Positions 46,130 through 57,784 of a DNA stretch of 64,000 nt are shown in pieces; position 1 is the first letter of the stretch; each line of letters opens with the position of its first letter. A program made the position numbers and the translations under genes. Under the pieces are notes generated by a model that worked only from the letters and a program-made list of their open reading frames with translations, was not told where the DNA came from and made no database searches. The stretch spans positions 1 to 64,000 of the forward strand of contig NZ_CP094378.1 in assembly GCF_030643785.1 (NCBI RefSeq), given 5' to 3'. The DNA is from Coxiella-like endosymbiont. GTDB taxonomy: Bacteria; Pseudomonadota; Gammaproteobacteria; Coxiellales; Coxiellaceae.

Positions 46130-47461
46130 ATGTTTAAAAAAGTATTAATCGCTAACCGTGGCGAAATTGCCTTACGCATTCACCGAGCCTGTAAAGAAAT
46201 GGGTATCCAAACAGTAGCCGTTTATTCTATTGCCGATCAAAATCTCATGCACGTACGATTGGCTGATGAAGCGGTTTGTATTGGACCGTCCAATAGTACT
46301 AATAGCTATTTGAGTATTCCGGCCGTTATTTCAGCCGCTGAAATCGTTCATGCTGATGCCATCCATCCAGGCTATGGCTTCCTTGCGGAAAATCCAAATT
46401 TTGCTGAGCAAGTGGAAAAAAGTGAATTTACGTTTATTGGGCCTTCCCATGACACTATCCACCTTATGGGAAATAAAGTCTCAGCCATTAAAGCGATGAA
46501 AGAAGTCGGTCTTCCTTGCATTCCTGGCTCCGATGGTGCCCTAACTAAGGACAACGATGCCAATATAGCAATTGCCCGCCGCATTGCTTATCCCGTTTTA
46601 ATTAAGGCCGCGGGAGGCGGTGGCGGTCGAGGGATGCGCGTAGTTCGTCAAGAAGTGGATTTATTAAATTTCATCGCTTTGACGCGAACAGAAGCAGTCG
46701 CTGCTTTCGGCACGGATGAAATTTACATGGAAAAATACCTTGAAAATCCCCGGCACATCGAAATCCAAGTGCTGGGAGATGGTAAAGGGAATGCTATTCA
46801 TCTGGGAGAACGCGACTGTTCCATGCAACGCCGTCATCAGAAGGTTATTGAAGAGGCTCCAGCCCCAGGTATCACACCGGAACAACGTGCCACTATTGGC
46901 GAGCGGTGTGTCCGAGCTTGTATTACTATAGATTATCGAGGTGCCGGAACCTTCGAATTTCTCTATGAAAAAGGCAAATTTTATTTTATCGAAATGAACA
47001 CACGGGTTCAGGTGGAACACCCCGTTACCGAAATGATTACGGGTATTGATATTGTAAAAGAGCAAATTCGTGTGGCCGCGGGACACCCTTTACGTTACAA
47101 ACAAAAAGATATTGAAATCAAAGGACACGCGATTGAATGTCGCATCAACGCTGAAGATCCTAAAAATTTTATGCCGTCTCCTGGAGTGGTGACCGCTTAT
47201 CATGCCCCCGGGGGTTTGGGCGTGCGTATGGATTCTCACCTTTATACCGATTATCAAGTTCCTCCTTATTACGATTCCCTCATCGGCAAATTAATCGCTT
47301 ACAATGACAATCGTCTCGAAGCTATTGCTCGCATGAAAAATGCCTTAACTGAGTTAGTAATTGAAGGAATAAAAACTAATGTCCCGCTTCATCAGATGAT
47401 GATGGAGGACGAAGATTTTTATAAGAGAGCACAAAATATCCACTATCTAGAAAAAAATTAG
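46130..47461 (+). CDS. accC: Biotin carboxylase AccC
   Basis: ATP-dependent carboxylation of the biotin on AccB. The protein has 443 residues. N-terminal [23 protein letters not shown]-grasp glycine loop [34 protein letters not shown] and active-site [20 protein letters not shown]. Full length and undamaged. Partner subunits accA and accD are not in the window. Confidence 0.97.
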   Translation: MFKKVLIANRGEIALRIHRACKEMGIQTVAVYSIADQNLMHVRLADEAVCIGPSNSTNSYLSIPAVISAAEIVHADAIHPGYGFLAENPNFAEQVEKSEFTFIGPSHDTIHLMGNKVSAIKAMKEVGLPCIPGSDGALTKDNDANIAIARRIAYPVLIKAAGGGGGRGMRVVRQEVDLLNFIALTRTEAVAAFGTDEIYMEKYLENPRHIEIQVLGDGKGNAIHLGERDCSMQRRHQKVIEEAPAPGITPEQRATIGERCVRACITIDYRGAGTFEFLYEKGKFYFIEMNTRVQVEHPVTEMITGIDIVKEQIRVAAGHPLRYKQKDIEIKGHAIECRINAEDPKNFMPSPGVVTAYHAPGGLGVRMDSHLYTDYQVPPYYDSLIGKLIAYNDNRLEAIARMKNALTELVIEGIKTNVPLHQMMMEDEDFYKRAQNIHYLEKN

Positions 47462-47726
47462 GACTAAAATGAGTTTCCGCTCTAATCCTTCTTAGCTCTT
47501 AACGCAGGATGGCTTTCATTTCCGAGCTGAGAAATCTCGTTTTTTAAAGAAATTTCTATTCTCATTTTAGGAAGCCTTAGTTTTAGGAAGCTTAGGTAGT
47601 ATCTTCAAAAGCGAAAAAGCCCACCCCTGCTTTTGCTTAAAAAAGCAGCACTTAAAAGCCCAGTACTAACCGGGAACAGTTAGATTAATAATTAATCTCA
47701 TGAAAAATCTCAGGAAAATTCTGAAT

Positions 47727-48749
47727 TCAAAACAATAATCCAAATAAATCGTTAGGATTTCTGCTTTCAGGAACCATATCAAGCATATGCCCAACATGAA
47801 AATCTTCTGCGAGACTGTATACCAACCGCAAGATCACATAATCTTCTAAGGCAAATCCCACAGAATCAAAAACAAAAATTTCATCATTTGAAGTGCGTCC
47901 TAATTTTTTCCCTTGACTTAACTCCCATAATTCCGCATAAATGTTCGTGGAATTATAATTTTGTATTTCTCCTTCCTCTTTAGATTGCTCGAGGAATTCA
48001 ATAACTATTTTACTTTGTTCTAGAATTTTGGGATCCAATTCCGTTTTACCTGGGCAATCTCCGCCAATAGCGTTTATGGTCATTCCTGGCTTTATCCATT
48101 CTTCTTTTAATATTTTTGATTCTTTTCGAGCAGCTGTAAGAGTGGTAATAAGGGTGGTAATAATATCAGCATTTTTCACACTAGATTCTACATTTTCCTT
48201 TTGTTGCAAATCAAAACCATAAGGCAACAAATTTTTTGCAAATTTTCCCATTGCGTTTAGATCGATATCAAAATAATTAATAGTTTGAATATCAAACAGA
48301 ATTTTGTAGGCAATCACTTGAAATTCCGATTGCGCTCCAGTGCCTATGATGGCGAACGTTCTGGAGTTGGATTTAGCAAGATATTTAGAGGCTAAGGCAG
48401 CCGTAGCAGCAGTTCGTAAAGCAGTTAATAGCGTCATCTCGCTTATCATAAGCGGATAGCCTGTTGCCACATCTGCCAGCATCCCAATTCCAACAATTGT
48501 TTGTTTATTATCTTGTGGATTATGTGGGTGTCCACTAACATATTTGACGGAATAATAATCCTTCCCCAAAAAAGGCATTAACTCCAGAACTCCTTTCTCT
48601 ACTGTTGAAGCTACGCGAGGCATCTTTTCAAACTCATCCCAGCAGGAAAACGTCAACTCTAATCTGTCAATCAGCTGCGAAAAAAATTTCTCCAAAGTTA
48701 TCTTTCGAATTAAATTTTTCACATCATCGAAGGTAATAATCCTAACCAT
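47727..48749 (-). CDS. Ornithine cyclodeaminase / mu-crystallin family dehydrogenase
   Basis: About 340 residues, start MVRIITFDDVKNLIRK (a longer frame begins at 48779). NAD(P)-binding FAIIGTGAQSEFQVIAYKI near 140-160, preceded by TGYPLMISEMTLLTALRTAA, then INAIGGDCPGKTELD. These are the family landmarks. Members deaminate ornithine to proline or act as imine reductases or alanine dehydrogenases; the substrate cannot be told. A near-perfect 12-bp tandem duplication (about 48140-48163) adds ITTL in frame. Isolated, intact and surrounded by ruins. Confidence 0.85.
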   Translation of the reverse strand: MVRIITFDDVKNLIRKITLEKFFSQLIDRLELTFSCWDEFEKMPRVASTVEKGVLELMPFLGKDYYSVKYVSGHPHNPQDNKQTIVGIGMLADVATGYPLMISEMTLLTALRTAATAALASKYLAKSNSRTFAIIGTGAQSEFQVIAYKILFDIQTINYFDIDLNAMGKFAKNLLPYGFDLQQKENVESSVKNADIITTLITTLTAARKESKILKEEWIKPGMTINAIGGDCPGKTELDPKILEQSKIVIEFLEQSKEEGEIQNYNSTNIYAELWELSQGKKLGRTSNDEIFVFDSVGFALEDYVILRLVYSLAEDFHVGHMLDMVPESRNPNDLFGLLF

Positions 48750-48882
48750 TATTAATCCTGTATGTTTATAGGTACGCAATCAAAAAATTTCTGAATGACT
48801 ACCTAATGCCATGAGTATATTTTCTTTATCCTTTATGATTTTGGTTTCACGATCATGATATTTTACGGGGATAGTTTTATTG

Positions 48883-49212
48883 TTCTAACAGATCAACCGC
48901 TTTCTTAAGTTCTTCTAATAAAATGAATTTCTTATGCCGTCATTTTTTAAGACATTTTTTAAAACGTTTTGGTTTTCTCTAATTTTAGCATTAGAGATCA
49001 TCAAGCTGATGATTGAATTCAGTTAAGGTCTCTATATCATAGATCGGATATCTACGATGGCTTGATTCAGCAGTTTATTCTCCTTACGAGGCACAGCGCT
49101 CATCAAAGCTAACCGGGCATAGCAGCTGGCTGAGAGACTCATCTCTCTAGCTCTTGCTTTGATCATCTTAATTTAATTTCTCATCTACGGTTATTTGAAT
49201 CTTATAACTCAT
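48883..49212 (-). pseudogene. Ribbon-helix-helix (antitoxin-like) protein, decayed
   Basis: The minus strand from an ATG at 49212 reads MSYKIQITVDEKLN, then (after a frame change) MIKARAREMSLSASCYARLA and LMSAVPRKENKLLNQAIVDI, ending after more breaks in FILLEELKKAVDLLEQ. The short beta-strand followed by two helices (EKLNKMIKARAREMSLSAS) is a CopG/Arc-type DNA-binding fold as in antitoxins. No toxin partner is recognisable next to it. Confidence 0.55.
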
Positions 49213-49529
49213 AATATTAATATCAGCTCCAAATCTCGTAACAATTATGATTCATTATGACTCATTTGTCAAGGCATGGTGGTGAAAGGAGGTGCTACTG
49301 AAACATCAAATCCATTTCATATTTCTTTCACAATGATCTTGCAGATTCTTCAAGAAGAAAAACATAGAGCCGCTATTTATTGATTGTACTCCAGACTGAT
49401 CAACCATGAACATTTTACTTATTTGAATTTCTTGCTTATCAAAAGATTACACTCTATTTAGAGACCTAATTTGTCTTTGGGAAATACCCATATTCAGGGA
49501 TAGGCCAAAAACTGTAGAATAATAAGTTG
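49213..49529. other. Gene-free stretch
   Basis: AT-rich, stops in all frames, no recognisable coding remnant, RNA gene or clear hairpin. Confidence 0.5.
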
Positions 49530-49913
49530 GAAAAAACACAACATTTAATTGGAGCTCAGAAGTAAGGGGATATGAACTAGATGTCCAAGGCATCGTTAAT
49601 AATACTAATTATTTTCATTATTTTGATCACGCTAGAATTAAATTCCTTCTTTCAAAAGGAATTGACTCGAGTGAATGGCGCAAAAAGGGCTTTGATCTTG
49701 TTTTAATTCATGTCGATATGGCAATAAAGGCCTCTCTTCGAGCATACGATAAATTCCATGTTATCTTAACAGCAGAACTTTTAAAAAAATTACGGATCCT
49801 ATTCCATCAAAAAATTTTTTATACCTCAGGCGGAAAAGCTGATAGCCGAAGCAAGAAACACAGTTGTCTCATCTCAAATAAAACCTTTCCTCCTACTCGT
49901 TTCCTAAAGAATT
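49530..49913 (+). pseudogene. YbgC/FadM-type acyl-CoA thioesterase, frameshifted
   Basis: 4HBT-fold thioesterase remnant: VRGYELDVQGIVNNTNYFHY and FDHARIKFLLSKGIDS (the hot-dog helix with the Asp of the active site in the DxQGIVxxxxY motif), then LIHVDMAIKASLRAYDKFHV. The frame changes at a GGAAAAG run near 49840, after which KLIAEARNTVVSS and IKPFLLLVS continue in another frame. No convincing start codon. One extra A may be the only internal lesion. Confidence 0.65.
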
Positions 49914-50041
49914 AGAAATATTATTATTCCTATACGATAAACTTAATATATATAAAATATATATATAAAAGGTATCTATTCATCCATCTAATATCCTTAC
50001 AGCGAAATTTAAGATCACTATTTTTCTTTGAAAGAATATAA

Positions 50042-50623
50042 TTACAATGTAGTTGATTCGCAGTATTTCAACCTCCGCCAGCGGAAATAACCCGCAATTG
50101 CCATGCCGAGGTAAATTACCAATAGAATTCTATGGGCGGGAATACCTTTATAGAAATACAGTCCTACGTACAAAGCATCAACGACAAACCATAAAAACCA
50201 GGTCTCAATCATCTTTTTACAAATCATCCATTGAGCGATTAAGCTGAGTATTGTGGTGATCGCGTCAATATACGGAACTTGGGAATTCGTGAAATGCTTC
50301 AACAATTCAGCGGTTATCAACATACCGAAAAATGCTACAATACTTAAAATCAACGCCAAAGGGACCGTAAGGTTCGTTATCGCTAAAGTTTCAGCTCCTT
50401 TATTTCGAGTCCATTGATACCAACCATAAAACATCGATAGAAAGTAAATCCCAGTCAAGGTCATATCACCGTAAATTCCCGTTAAACCATACAACACAAT
50501 ATTAATTGTTGTGGCTACGGCGCCGAGCGGCCACGCCCATTTATAAGCTTTGACATAAAAAACTGTAGAAAATAAGGAAAAAACAGAGCCCGAAATATCC
50601 AAGGCATGTAAAAGAAAATGCAT
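50042..50623 (-). CDS. pnuC: PnuC-family nicotinamide riboside transporter
   Basis: A 193-residue membrane protein with about seven helices. PnuC features: AYKWAWPLGAVATTINIVLY, the GWYQWTRNK aromatic motif, WMICKKMIETWFLWFVVDAL, YVGLYFYKGI and a final GYFRWRRL. It facilitates uptake of a vitamin precursor, usually nicotinamide riboside for NAD. Some PnuX relatives carry riboflavin or thiamine. Intact between two dead genes, which suggests dependence on an imported cofactor precursor. Its promoter would lie in 50624-50750. Confidence 0.88.
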   Translation of the reverse strand: MHFLLHALDISGSVFSLFSTVFYVKAYKWAWPLGAVATTINIVLYGLTGIYGDMTLTGIYFLSMFYGWYQWTRNKGAETLAITNLTVPLALILSIVAFFGMLITAELLKHFTNSQVPYIDAITTILSLIAQWMICKKMIETWFLWFVVDALYVGLYFYKGIPAHRILLVIYLGMAIAGYFRWRRLKYCESTTL

Positions 50624-50749
50624 GGAGGCAAGATACGGTGGTACTTTTGCTTTGTCAAGAATAGGATCCGTACCGATACAACAGAACTTTCTTGTAAATT
50701 GCGATCAATGAGACACCCGATTTATCCAAACTTTCTGGTTAGGGAACCG

Positions 50750-51678
<929 letters not shown>

Positions 51679-51768
51679 TTAAAATTATTTTTACCATTTA
51701 ATTATTACGTTTCCTTGGTTGATTTGACTCAGACCTTTTTAAAAAAGATTTTTCTCTGTCTGTGACAG

Positions 51769-52423
51769 TTACTTATGTTCCTCAAGCGTGAGGAACAAGG
51801 GTAAAACGAGGGCTAATATCTTTGTTTTAATATAAAAATCACACATTTCCGCAATATGGTGGCGATAATACGCCCCACCATACCAGATAAACCGCTCTAC
51901 TAAATTGTCAGCTTCCACATCATTCATTCCATCTCCAATATGAGCAATGCGAGGATGATTCTTTCTTAAATTTTCAATTATTTCGTGTTTCTCCAGTCGA
52001 TAAGTCATCGGAAAGTTTTCTTCGTAGCCATCAAATTGCTTTTCTTTTTTAAAATACACATCAACTACAAAAACGTGTGAGATAGAAATTCCTAGACATT
52101 TGCAAAAAGCTTCAACCGCCCTTTTAATTCCAGCTGAAACAACATACACGGATTTATCCCTATTTTGAAAAGTGGATATCACTTTCTCAGCATCTGGGGT
52201 TAAATTAACATAATTTAAATTAACATAATACTAATCTTCTAAACGAGCCACTTGCTCAGCTATAGGTCGGACAAAATCTAAGAGCCTACGATAAATATCG
52301 GCGGTAATTCCTTTGAGATTCATCTCTGTTTCTGTTAACAATTGGACATCAGAATCAACGTGATTGCTTGCTACTAAATAGTTCCTCAATGTGACTTAAC
52401 GTGCCATCACAATCGAAGATCAT
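51769..52423 (-). pseudogene. HAD-superfamily phosphatase (SerB-like), decayed
   Basis: HAD-IB phosphatase remnant. Motif I IFDCDGTLS at the start; an open 137-codon piece with motif II-like VYVVSAGIKRAVEAFCKCLG and motif III/IV HIGDGMNDVEADNLVERFIW. The section between is out of frame (ITADIYRRLLDFVRPIAEQV can be followed). A 16-bp tandem duplication (52405-52436) has copied the start codon and motif I. Substrate unknown; phosphoserine phosphatase-like by motif. Confidence 0.75.
52200..52229. repeat. 15-bp direct tandem duplication
   Basis: Two perfect copies of TTAAATTAACATAAT inside the HAD phosphatase pseudogene. Confidence 0.95.
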
Positions 52424-52436
52424 CACAATCGAAGAT
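52405..52436. repeat. 16-bp direct tandem duplication over the HAD start codon
   Basis: Two perfect copies of CATCACAATCGAAGAT. On the minus strand each copy encodes the beginning of the DxDGT motif, but 16 is not a multiple of three. Confidence 0.95.
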
Positions 52437-53133
52437 AATACATCAAGCAGTTCTGTTAATTGTCAAATGGCGGGAAGCATTTTTCTTACTCTACCTTTTG
52501 GTAGAGCATTTATTGTATACTACTTACTACGTTTGACAAACAATAAGGACGTGATCAACAGTGCTGCCCGCTAGACTTCCCAAACCTCCTTTATATTCGC
52601 CACCGCGGCAGCAGCTGTGGGAGTCGGAAATATTTGGCGCTTCCCTTATTTAGCTGGACAAAAGGGCGGTAGCTTCTTTTTTTATATCTATCTTTTTTAT
52701 ATCTTTGTTTTGTAATTTTGTTAGGCATTCCTTTCAATGATCTCGAAAGTTTTATCGGGTCCCGTAGGACGCGGTAATCCAGCACTAGCCTTTACGAAAT
52801 GTATCTTTTAAAATAAAATGGAGATTGTATTAGAAATTATTAGGTAGGTCTACTAAATAATAGCCGATTTTTTAATTTTAACCTACTAAGTCGCTATTTC
52901 AGCCTAGGTGTTAGATTACTTCATACGTGGTATCCTGGAAAAATTTCAAAATACCAAAGAACTTGTAGCTATTAATAATTTCAAGAATCTAAAAGACACC
53001 CATAGCAAATGTTTGTAAGTGACCATCATCATCGTCATAGCGACAATGTCCGTTATTATTTTAGAAATATAAAGCGGGAGGCTTGAACATACAGTGAAAT
53101 TCAAGTTTCTCGCCTTAATTCCTTAATTATATA

Positions 53134-53163
53134 ATATGTTAATTTTAGATATGTTAATTTTAG
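53134..53163. repeat. 15-bp direct tandem duplication
   Basis: Two perfect copies of ATATGTTAATTTTAG in the NSS transporter pseudogene. Confidence 0.95.
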
Positions 53164-53301
53164 TGATTTATGGAAACTACCACTGGATATTTCCATCAGG
53201 CAGTTATTTTCTTCTTAAACAGAATTTTTAAAAAGTCACCGCCCGAGTTGCTTTATTGGCGTTAGGTCAGGCATTTTTTATACTTGAACATTGTCATAAG
53301 C

Positions 53302-53335
53302 ATTATTATTATTATTTATTATTATTATTATTATT
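53302..53335. repeat. ATT trinucleotide microsatellite
   Basis: About eleven ATT units with one extra T interruption, in the dead transporter gene. Slippage-prone sequence with no evident role. Confidence 0.9.
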
Positions 53336-54002
53336 TTTCTTGCCTATTTATCGAAAAATATCTCCGTCATTAATTCTGTTCTTTCCGTTTCTTTCGCTGA
53401 TACAGCTATTGCGCTATTATAGCAGGGTTAGTTATTTTTCTTATTATATTTTCGAATCACCTCATATTTGAGTTGAGGCTCAAGTTTAATTTTTCGTACC
53501 TTACCTTTGGTTTTCAGTCATATTCAGTTAGGAAATATTTTCAGTGCGTTATTTTTTCTTTTATTATTATAATTATTTATATCTTTTATCTCTACCATCT
53601 CTTTATTAGAACCGGCCGTTGCTTGGCTTATAGAAAATCATGGATTTTCACGTAAGCGCGCTATCACACTCTTAGGGTTCGTCTCTTGAATATTGAGTTT
53701 TGATACGATTTTTTCTTTCAATCACCCAGAGTATTTTTCATCTTTTCAATGTGACCTTCTTTCAAAGAATTGACTTCCTCACTTCCGATATCATATCCCC
53801 GCTAGTGGGCTCTTAATTGCTATTTTCACAAACTTGGGCTACGCTGCCAAGCACGTTTAATTTAACAAATTATGGGTTTGGAATCCTACGAATTTTTGGT
53901 TTCGTTGTTGGCGATGGAGTAAACGGTATTTCACGCCCGTTGCCATTGGCTTAATTCTATTAATGTCGTTAAGAATTTTATAATAGTCTATAAAATACTT
54001 TT

Positions 54003-55143
54003 ACTTTTATTAGATAATATATCCCCTCGTGGTATTGGGCAATTTGATCACCCAAAATATTTGTTATTAACTGAGTGTTCCTATCTCGATCCAATCTTGG
54101 TTCGATCATTTAATTTTCATAATATGTTCTCCTGAAAGTATTAAAATAGTGCATTTCGTAAGAACGGGCATTAACAATATTCCAGTTTCATAATTGACTT
54201 CTCCTGTTTTTCCTCTGTTGAAGACGCCAAGAGCAAAGGCAAATCCCGTAAAAGAATTTGTAATTACCGGCATGATATTAGCCAGTCGTCATATTCATTT
54301 AGTACTAGATTATAATTAACATTTGGATGGTGACGATAAAGTTATTACTCATCAGGTCGAAAAAAATAAGAAACGTTTTTCGGGGTTTGAATTGGCTGAT
54401 AAAACTATAGGTATTATCGGCTTAGCTAAAATTGAGGTTCAAGTGGCTAATACTGCTATTCGATTAGGAATGAACACCGTCAGTTATGATCCAGAGATAA
54501 CGGTCCAGAATACTTGGGAATTGTCTGCCGATGTTATTTAAGCGGAATCAATATGAGATGTTCTACAAAAAGTGATTTCGTTACCGTGCACATTCCATTA
54601 ACTTCACATACCCACCACCTTATCAATAAAAAAACCATCGCTCAAATGAAAAATAATGTCGTGCTCCTTAATTTCGCACGTGCTGAAATTGTAGATAATG
54701 AACCTTTATTAAAAGCATTATCTGATAATAAAATTAGAAATTATGTCTGTGATTTTCCTAGTGTATTATTTAAGAAATATTTCCAAGTAATCTACCTACC
54801 TCATCTTGGTACCTCTATCAAAGAAGCTGAAGAAAATTGAGTCATAATGATTTCTGACCAAATTAAGGATTATTGGGAAAATGGCTATATTCGACATTCC
54901 CTTAATTTCCCAACGGTAAAGCTCGAACAGACAGAGGGATATCGAATTGCCACCGCTAATAAAAATATTCCCAATATAGTTACCCAAATTTCCACTCTTT
55001 TATCTCAGGCTGATATCAATATTATTAATGTGATTAATAAATCTCGCGAGGAAATTACTTATACTATGATGGATGTTAACGCCAAAATTAACGAAATATT
55101 ATTAAGGTTGCTTTATACAGGTTTCCCTTCGGCGATAAAATAG
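54003..55143 (+). pseudogene. serA: D-3-phosphoglycerate dehydrogenase SerA, decayed
   Basis: First step of serine synthesis. N-terminal NISPRGIGQFDHPKYLLLTE, DPILVRSFNFHNM, RTGINNIPVS and KEFVITGMILASRHIHLVLD. NAD domain KTIGIIGLAKIEVQVANTAI, FVTVHIPLTSHTHHLINKKT and NNVVLLNFARAEIVDNEPLL. The active-site region shows LPHLGTSIKEAEEN, and a C-terminal ACT domain runs from GYRIATANKNIPNIVTQIST. The Rossmann GxGxxG has become GLAKIE, and at least four frame changes or stops occur. No functional enzyme. Confidence 0.85.
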
Positions 55144-55314
55144 TTCTAAATTAAAGATAAAAAACTATTCGTCTTCCAAATAAGACTTAACCCATCGTTA
55201 AGTATCAAGAAATATTATTGGCCAAAAATCTCTGGTTTTACTTATTTTTAGTTTTAATTGAGGTTAAATTTTTTATACTTTCTGTTAAGAAAATGAATGC
55301 AGAGGAATATTAAA

Positions 55315-57029
55315 ATGCCATCTGATACCCAAGAACGTCTTATTTCAACTTCTAATTATGGCAGTGTCGTTTCGGAAAGCGAGCGAATAAAAATTGCTGT
55401 TAATGATGAAATTACCATCGTGCATAAGTCCGACCTGTATGGTGACTGGAATATTGAAACTGTTGATTCCGAAAATTACTAGGGAAATGAGATTCAACTT
55501 TCAGTTTCAAGCTAAAATGATCGAATTTTTCGTTATATTTCCAATAAGATTACCGATACACTCAATAATATAACAAAATCTAGTAAGGCTCTAGCGGAAA
55601 TGTATGTCAGCCGTTTAGCATTGTTAGAAGCCGTGCGCCGAGCTAGTTCAAGGGTGAAAATCTCAAACCCAATCCTATTTTCGCAAGAGAAACACAGATT
55701 CTCTAAAAAAGAGAGACTTACATCCGCGCATATTATGTTAGAAAGCATTTTTAAACTTCTCGGTGCTGCTTTTCTAGTCATTTATATTTATCAATCCGTT
55801 GTTGGTCTGTTGACTGAGACAATATGGATAAACCTTTGGAATATCCTTAGTAGTTGCTATTGATGAGCGAAGCTCTTGTGCCTTTAATCAGTCGATATCT
55901 GGTTCCCATTCAATTTAAATACGCCAACCGAACATTCGGGTGGGGCCCTACTTAATGAGGAAGAGTTAAATCGTTTATATTGGGATTCGGAAGCTATTAA
56001 CATTTTTTACAAGAAAAAGTTAGTTTTACAGTCGATTTTCGAAATCTACCGGAGCAAGATAATTCAATCCAATGCCCTAGTGCCTATATGGCAACAAACT
56101 TCAGCTAAATTATCCACAGCAACGAGAAGAAAAAAATATTAAGTGTCCTCGCCACAGAGCTTTTCGATGCTTCTGCGCTAGCCACAGTTTTATTTGGTAA
56201 TTTCACTTTGGGTTTTGATCCGCTTTAGAAGTTCGAATAGGTATTCTGGCTTTATCGGTTATGGTGGGAGCTGCGGGTGGTCTTTGTCTCAAAGGCTTAG
56301 CTTCTCGCTAATGTCACTAATCAGGCGCTAACCATTGGGGATGCCCAAGAATGGTTTCAATCGGTGGGTAGTCAATCGGGCGTGTCCCCTCTAAAGCGCA
56401 CAGCAAATTGATGAGAGCGGCATTCAAGCATTTTTTTATTGTGGAGGGCAAGCTTACCTCTATTATTTGTACTCGCGCACAGTTTTTCAGTAGCAACTTC
56501 GGACGTGAGCTTGTTCATCAAAGGACTGCTTAGTATTTTTGTGATAGTAGGCGCTGCCTGGAAAACCAGGCATTTTGATATTCAAAAGATACGCGAAGCA
56601 ATTACTAATTCTCAAAGTCATCTTTTTGATACACAAAATGCTTCTGATTCATGGGCAATCAAAGTCGTGAAATGGCTCACCGGAATTCTTGGAGCAAGTA
56701 TTCATCCTAATAAACTCTGAATAAACTCTGAAAAGTGTTCACCCTGGATACTTTTTATGATTTGGGATTTTTCTTTCTAGCATTTGAAAGCCTACAAAAC
56801 CTTTACACCCATGGCATTCTGCCTCGTTTTGCCGAAAGCGAATCTTCCCTTTCAACCCTATATCAAAATGCTAGAAGATGTATTTTTGAAATCGGATTTC
56901 ACCATGGCGCTTTTATCCCTGGTTATTACAATTCTACAAACGCACCAATGTCACAAGACAGCAACGACGTATCTCAAAGAATTTTTTAAAGAATCGCGAC
57001 CAAGATACTCAATTAGAAGAAAGAACTGA
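55315..57029 (+). pseudogene. Large membrane protein of unknown function, decayed
   Basis: Starts MPSDTQERLISTSNYGSVVS after AGAGGA. Broken frames follow for about 1.7 kb: a charged N-terminal domain with a coiled-coil-like KALAEMYVSRLALLEAVRRA, a membrane helix (LLGAAFLVIYIYQSVVGLL), LNEEELNRLYWDSEAINIF, ALATVLFGNFTLGFDPL, then further hydrophobic parts (SLFIKGLLSIFVIVGAAW) and HFDIQKIREAITNSQSHL. I do not recognise the family. An 11-bp tandem duplication (56709-56730) lies inside. A lost lineage-specific or secreted membrane protein is possible. Confidence 0.4.
56709..56730. repeat. 11-bp direct tandem duplication
   Basis: Two perfect copies of AATAAACTCTG. Confidence 0.9.
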
Positions 57030-57056
57030 GAACTAACGAAGAGAGTTCTTTTCAAT

Positions 57057-57782
57057 TTACTTATAATATGAGATAACTTTTTCCACCAATTCAGGCTCAA
57101 GAACGGTTTTAACAAAGGGTATAGTCAATTTACGTTTGGCAATCAACGAGGCCTGATCTAATTTATCCAATAAATTAAATAATAACGACATATCGCGTGG
57201 GTAGTGACGCAATAAAAATTGACCAACTTCATCAGACAATTCAAAACCGCGATCATGTGCACGCATTTGTAATGCTTTTATCTTTTCCGTATCACTTAAA
57301 CCAACTACCTGAAAAACTAAATCCCAGGATAAACGCGAACGTAAATCGGCTAATTGGCAATTTAATTGCGGAGGAATATCCTTGCCTGCAATAATTAATT
57401 TTGACTCAGTGCTCTCGCGCGCCCGATTGTAAAAATGCAAAAGTGCTTCTTCCCAATCTTTTTGATTTAATACTGCGTCAATATCGTCGATACAAATGAG
57501 ATGCTTTGTCTCCATAGCATGCAAAATTGCTGGTGTAAGTTGCGATATCCGCAAAGGTAAATACATGGTTTCGAGCGCACGACTATTCATTTCATGACAA
57601 CAAGCTTGTAGCAAGTGAGTTCGGCCAACGCCTGGCTCTCCCCATAAATAAGCGAATGATTCCCCTTTATTTTCCAATAATTCGTTTAGTGCATGTAGGA
57701 CCGTTTCGTTTTTACCCGGATAAAAATTAGCGAAAGTAGTTTCTTCTCGTAAATTAATTCGTAAGGGTAATTGATCTAACAT
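57057..57782 (-). CDS. hda: DnaA regulatory inactivator Hda-like AAA protein
   Basis: DnaA-related ATPase that, with the sliding clamp, promotes hydrolysis of DnaA-ATP. About 241 residues. The start MLDQLPLRINLREE carries the clamp-binding type N-terminus. Walker A YLWGEPGVGRTHLLQACC, Walker B HLICIDDIDAV, and C-terminal lid MRAHDRGFELSDEVGQFLLR. The preferred start is 57782, two bases after the stop of the DUF2066 gene; the longer open frame overlaps that gene. Intact. Confidence 0.9.
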   Translation of the reverse strand: MLDQLPLRINLREETTFANFYPGKNETVLHALNELLENKGESFAYLWGEPGVGRTHLLQACCHEMNSRALETMYLPLRISQLTPAILHAMETKHLICIDDIDAVLNQKDWEEALLHFYNRARESTESKLIIAGKDIPPQLNCQLADLRSRLSWDLVFQVVGLSDTEKIKALQMRAHDRGFELSDEVGQFLLRHYPRDMSLLFNLLDKLDQASLIAKRKLTIPFVKTVLEPELVEKVISYYK

Positions 57783-57784
57783 TG

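Larger units (their letters stand above)
52551..53983 (+). pseudogene. Sodium-dependent (NSS/SNF family) transporter, decayed
   Basis: Neurotransmitter:sodium symporter family remnant, probably an amino-acid importer. GTG start with AAGGAC before it. The first helix survives as AAAAVGVGNIWRFPYLAGQK with the sodium-site GNIWRFPY motif, then GIPFNDLESFIG. Later pieces: LALGQAFFIL, and near the end AYRKSWIFT/NHGFSRKRAITLLGFVSW, GLLIAIFTNLGYA and a last helix PVAIGLILLMSLRIL. In-frame stops, deletions and an ATT microsatellite (53302-53335) have destroyed it. Confidence 0.8.

Noticed and set aside
52489-52506. Hairpin CTCTACC-TTTT-GGTAGAG as an intrinsic terminator
   Set aside because: The stem is perfect but only 7 bp, and no T run follows on either strand; it could be chance or an operator.
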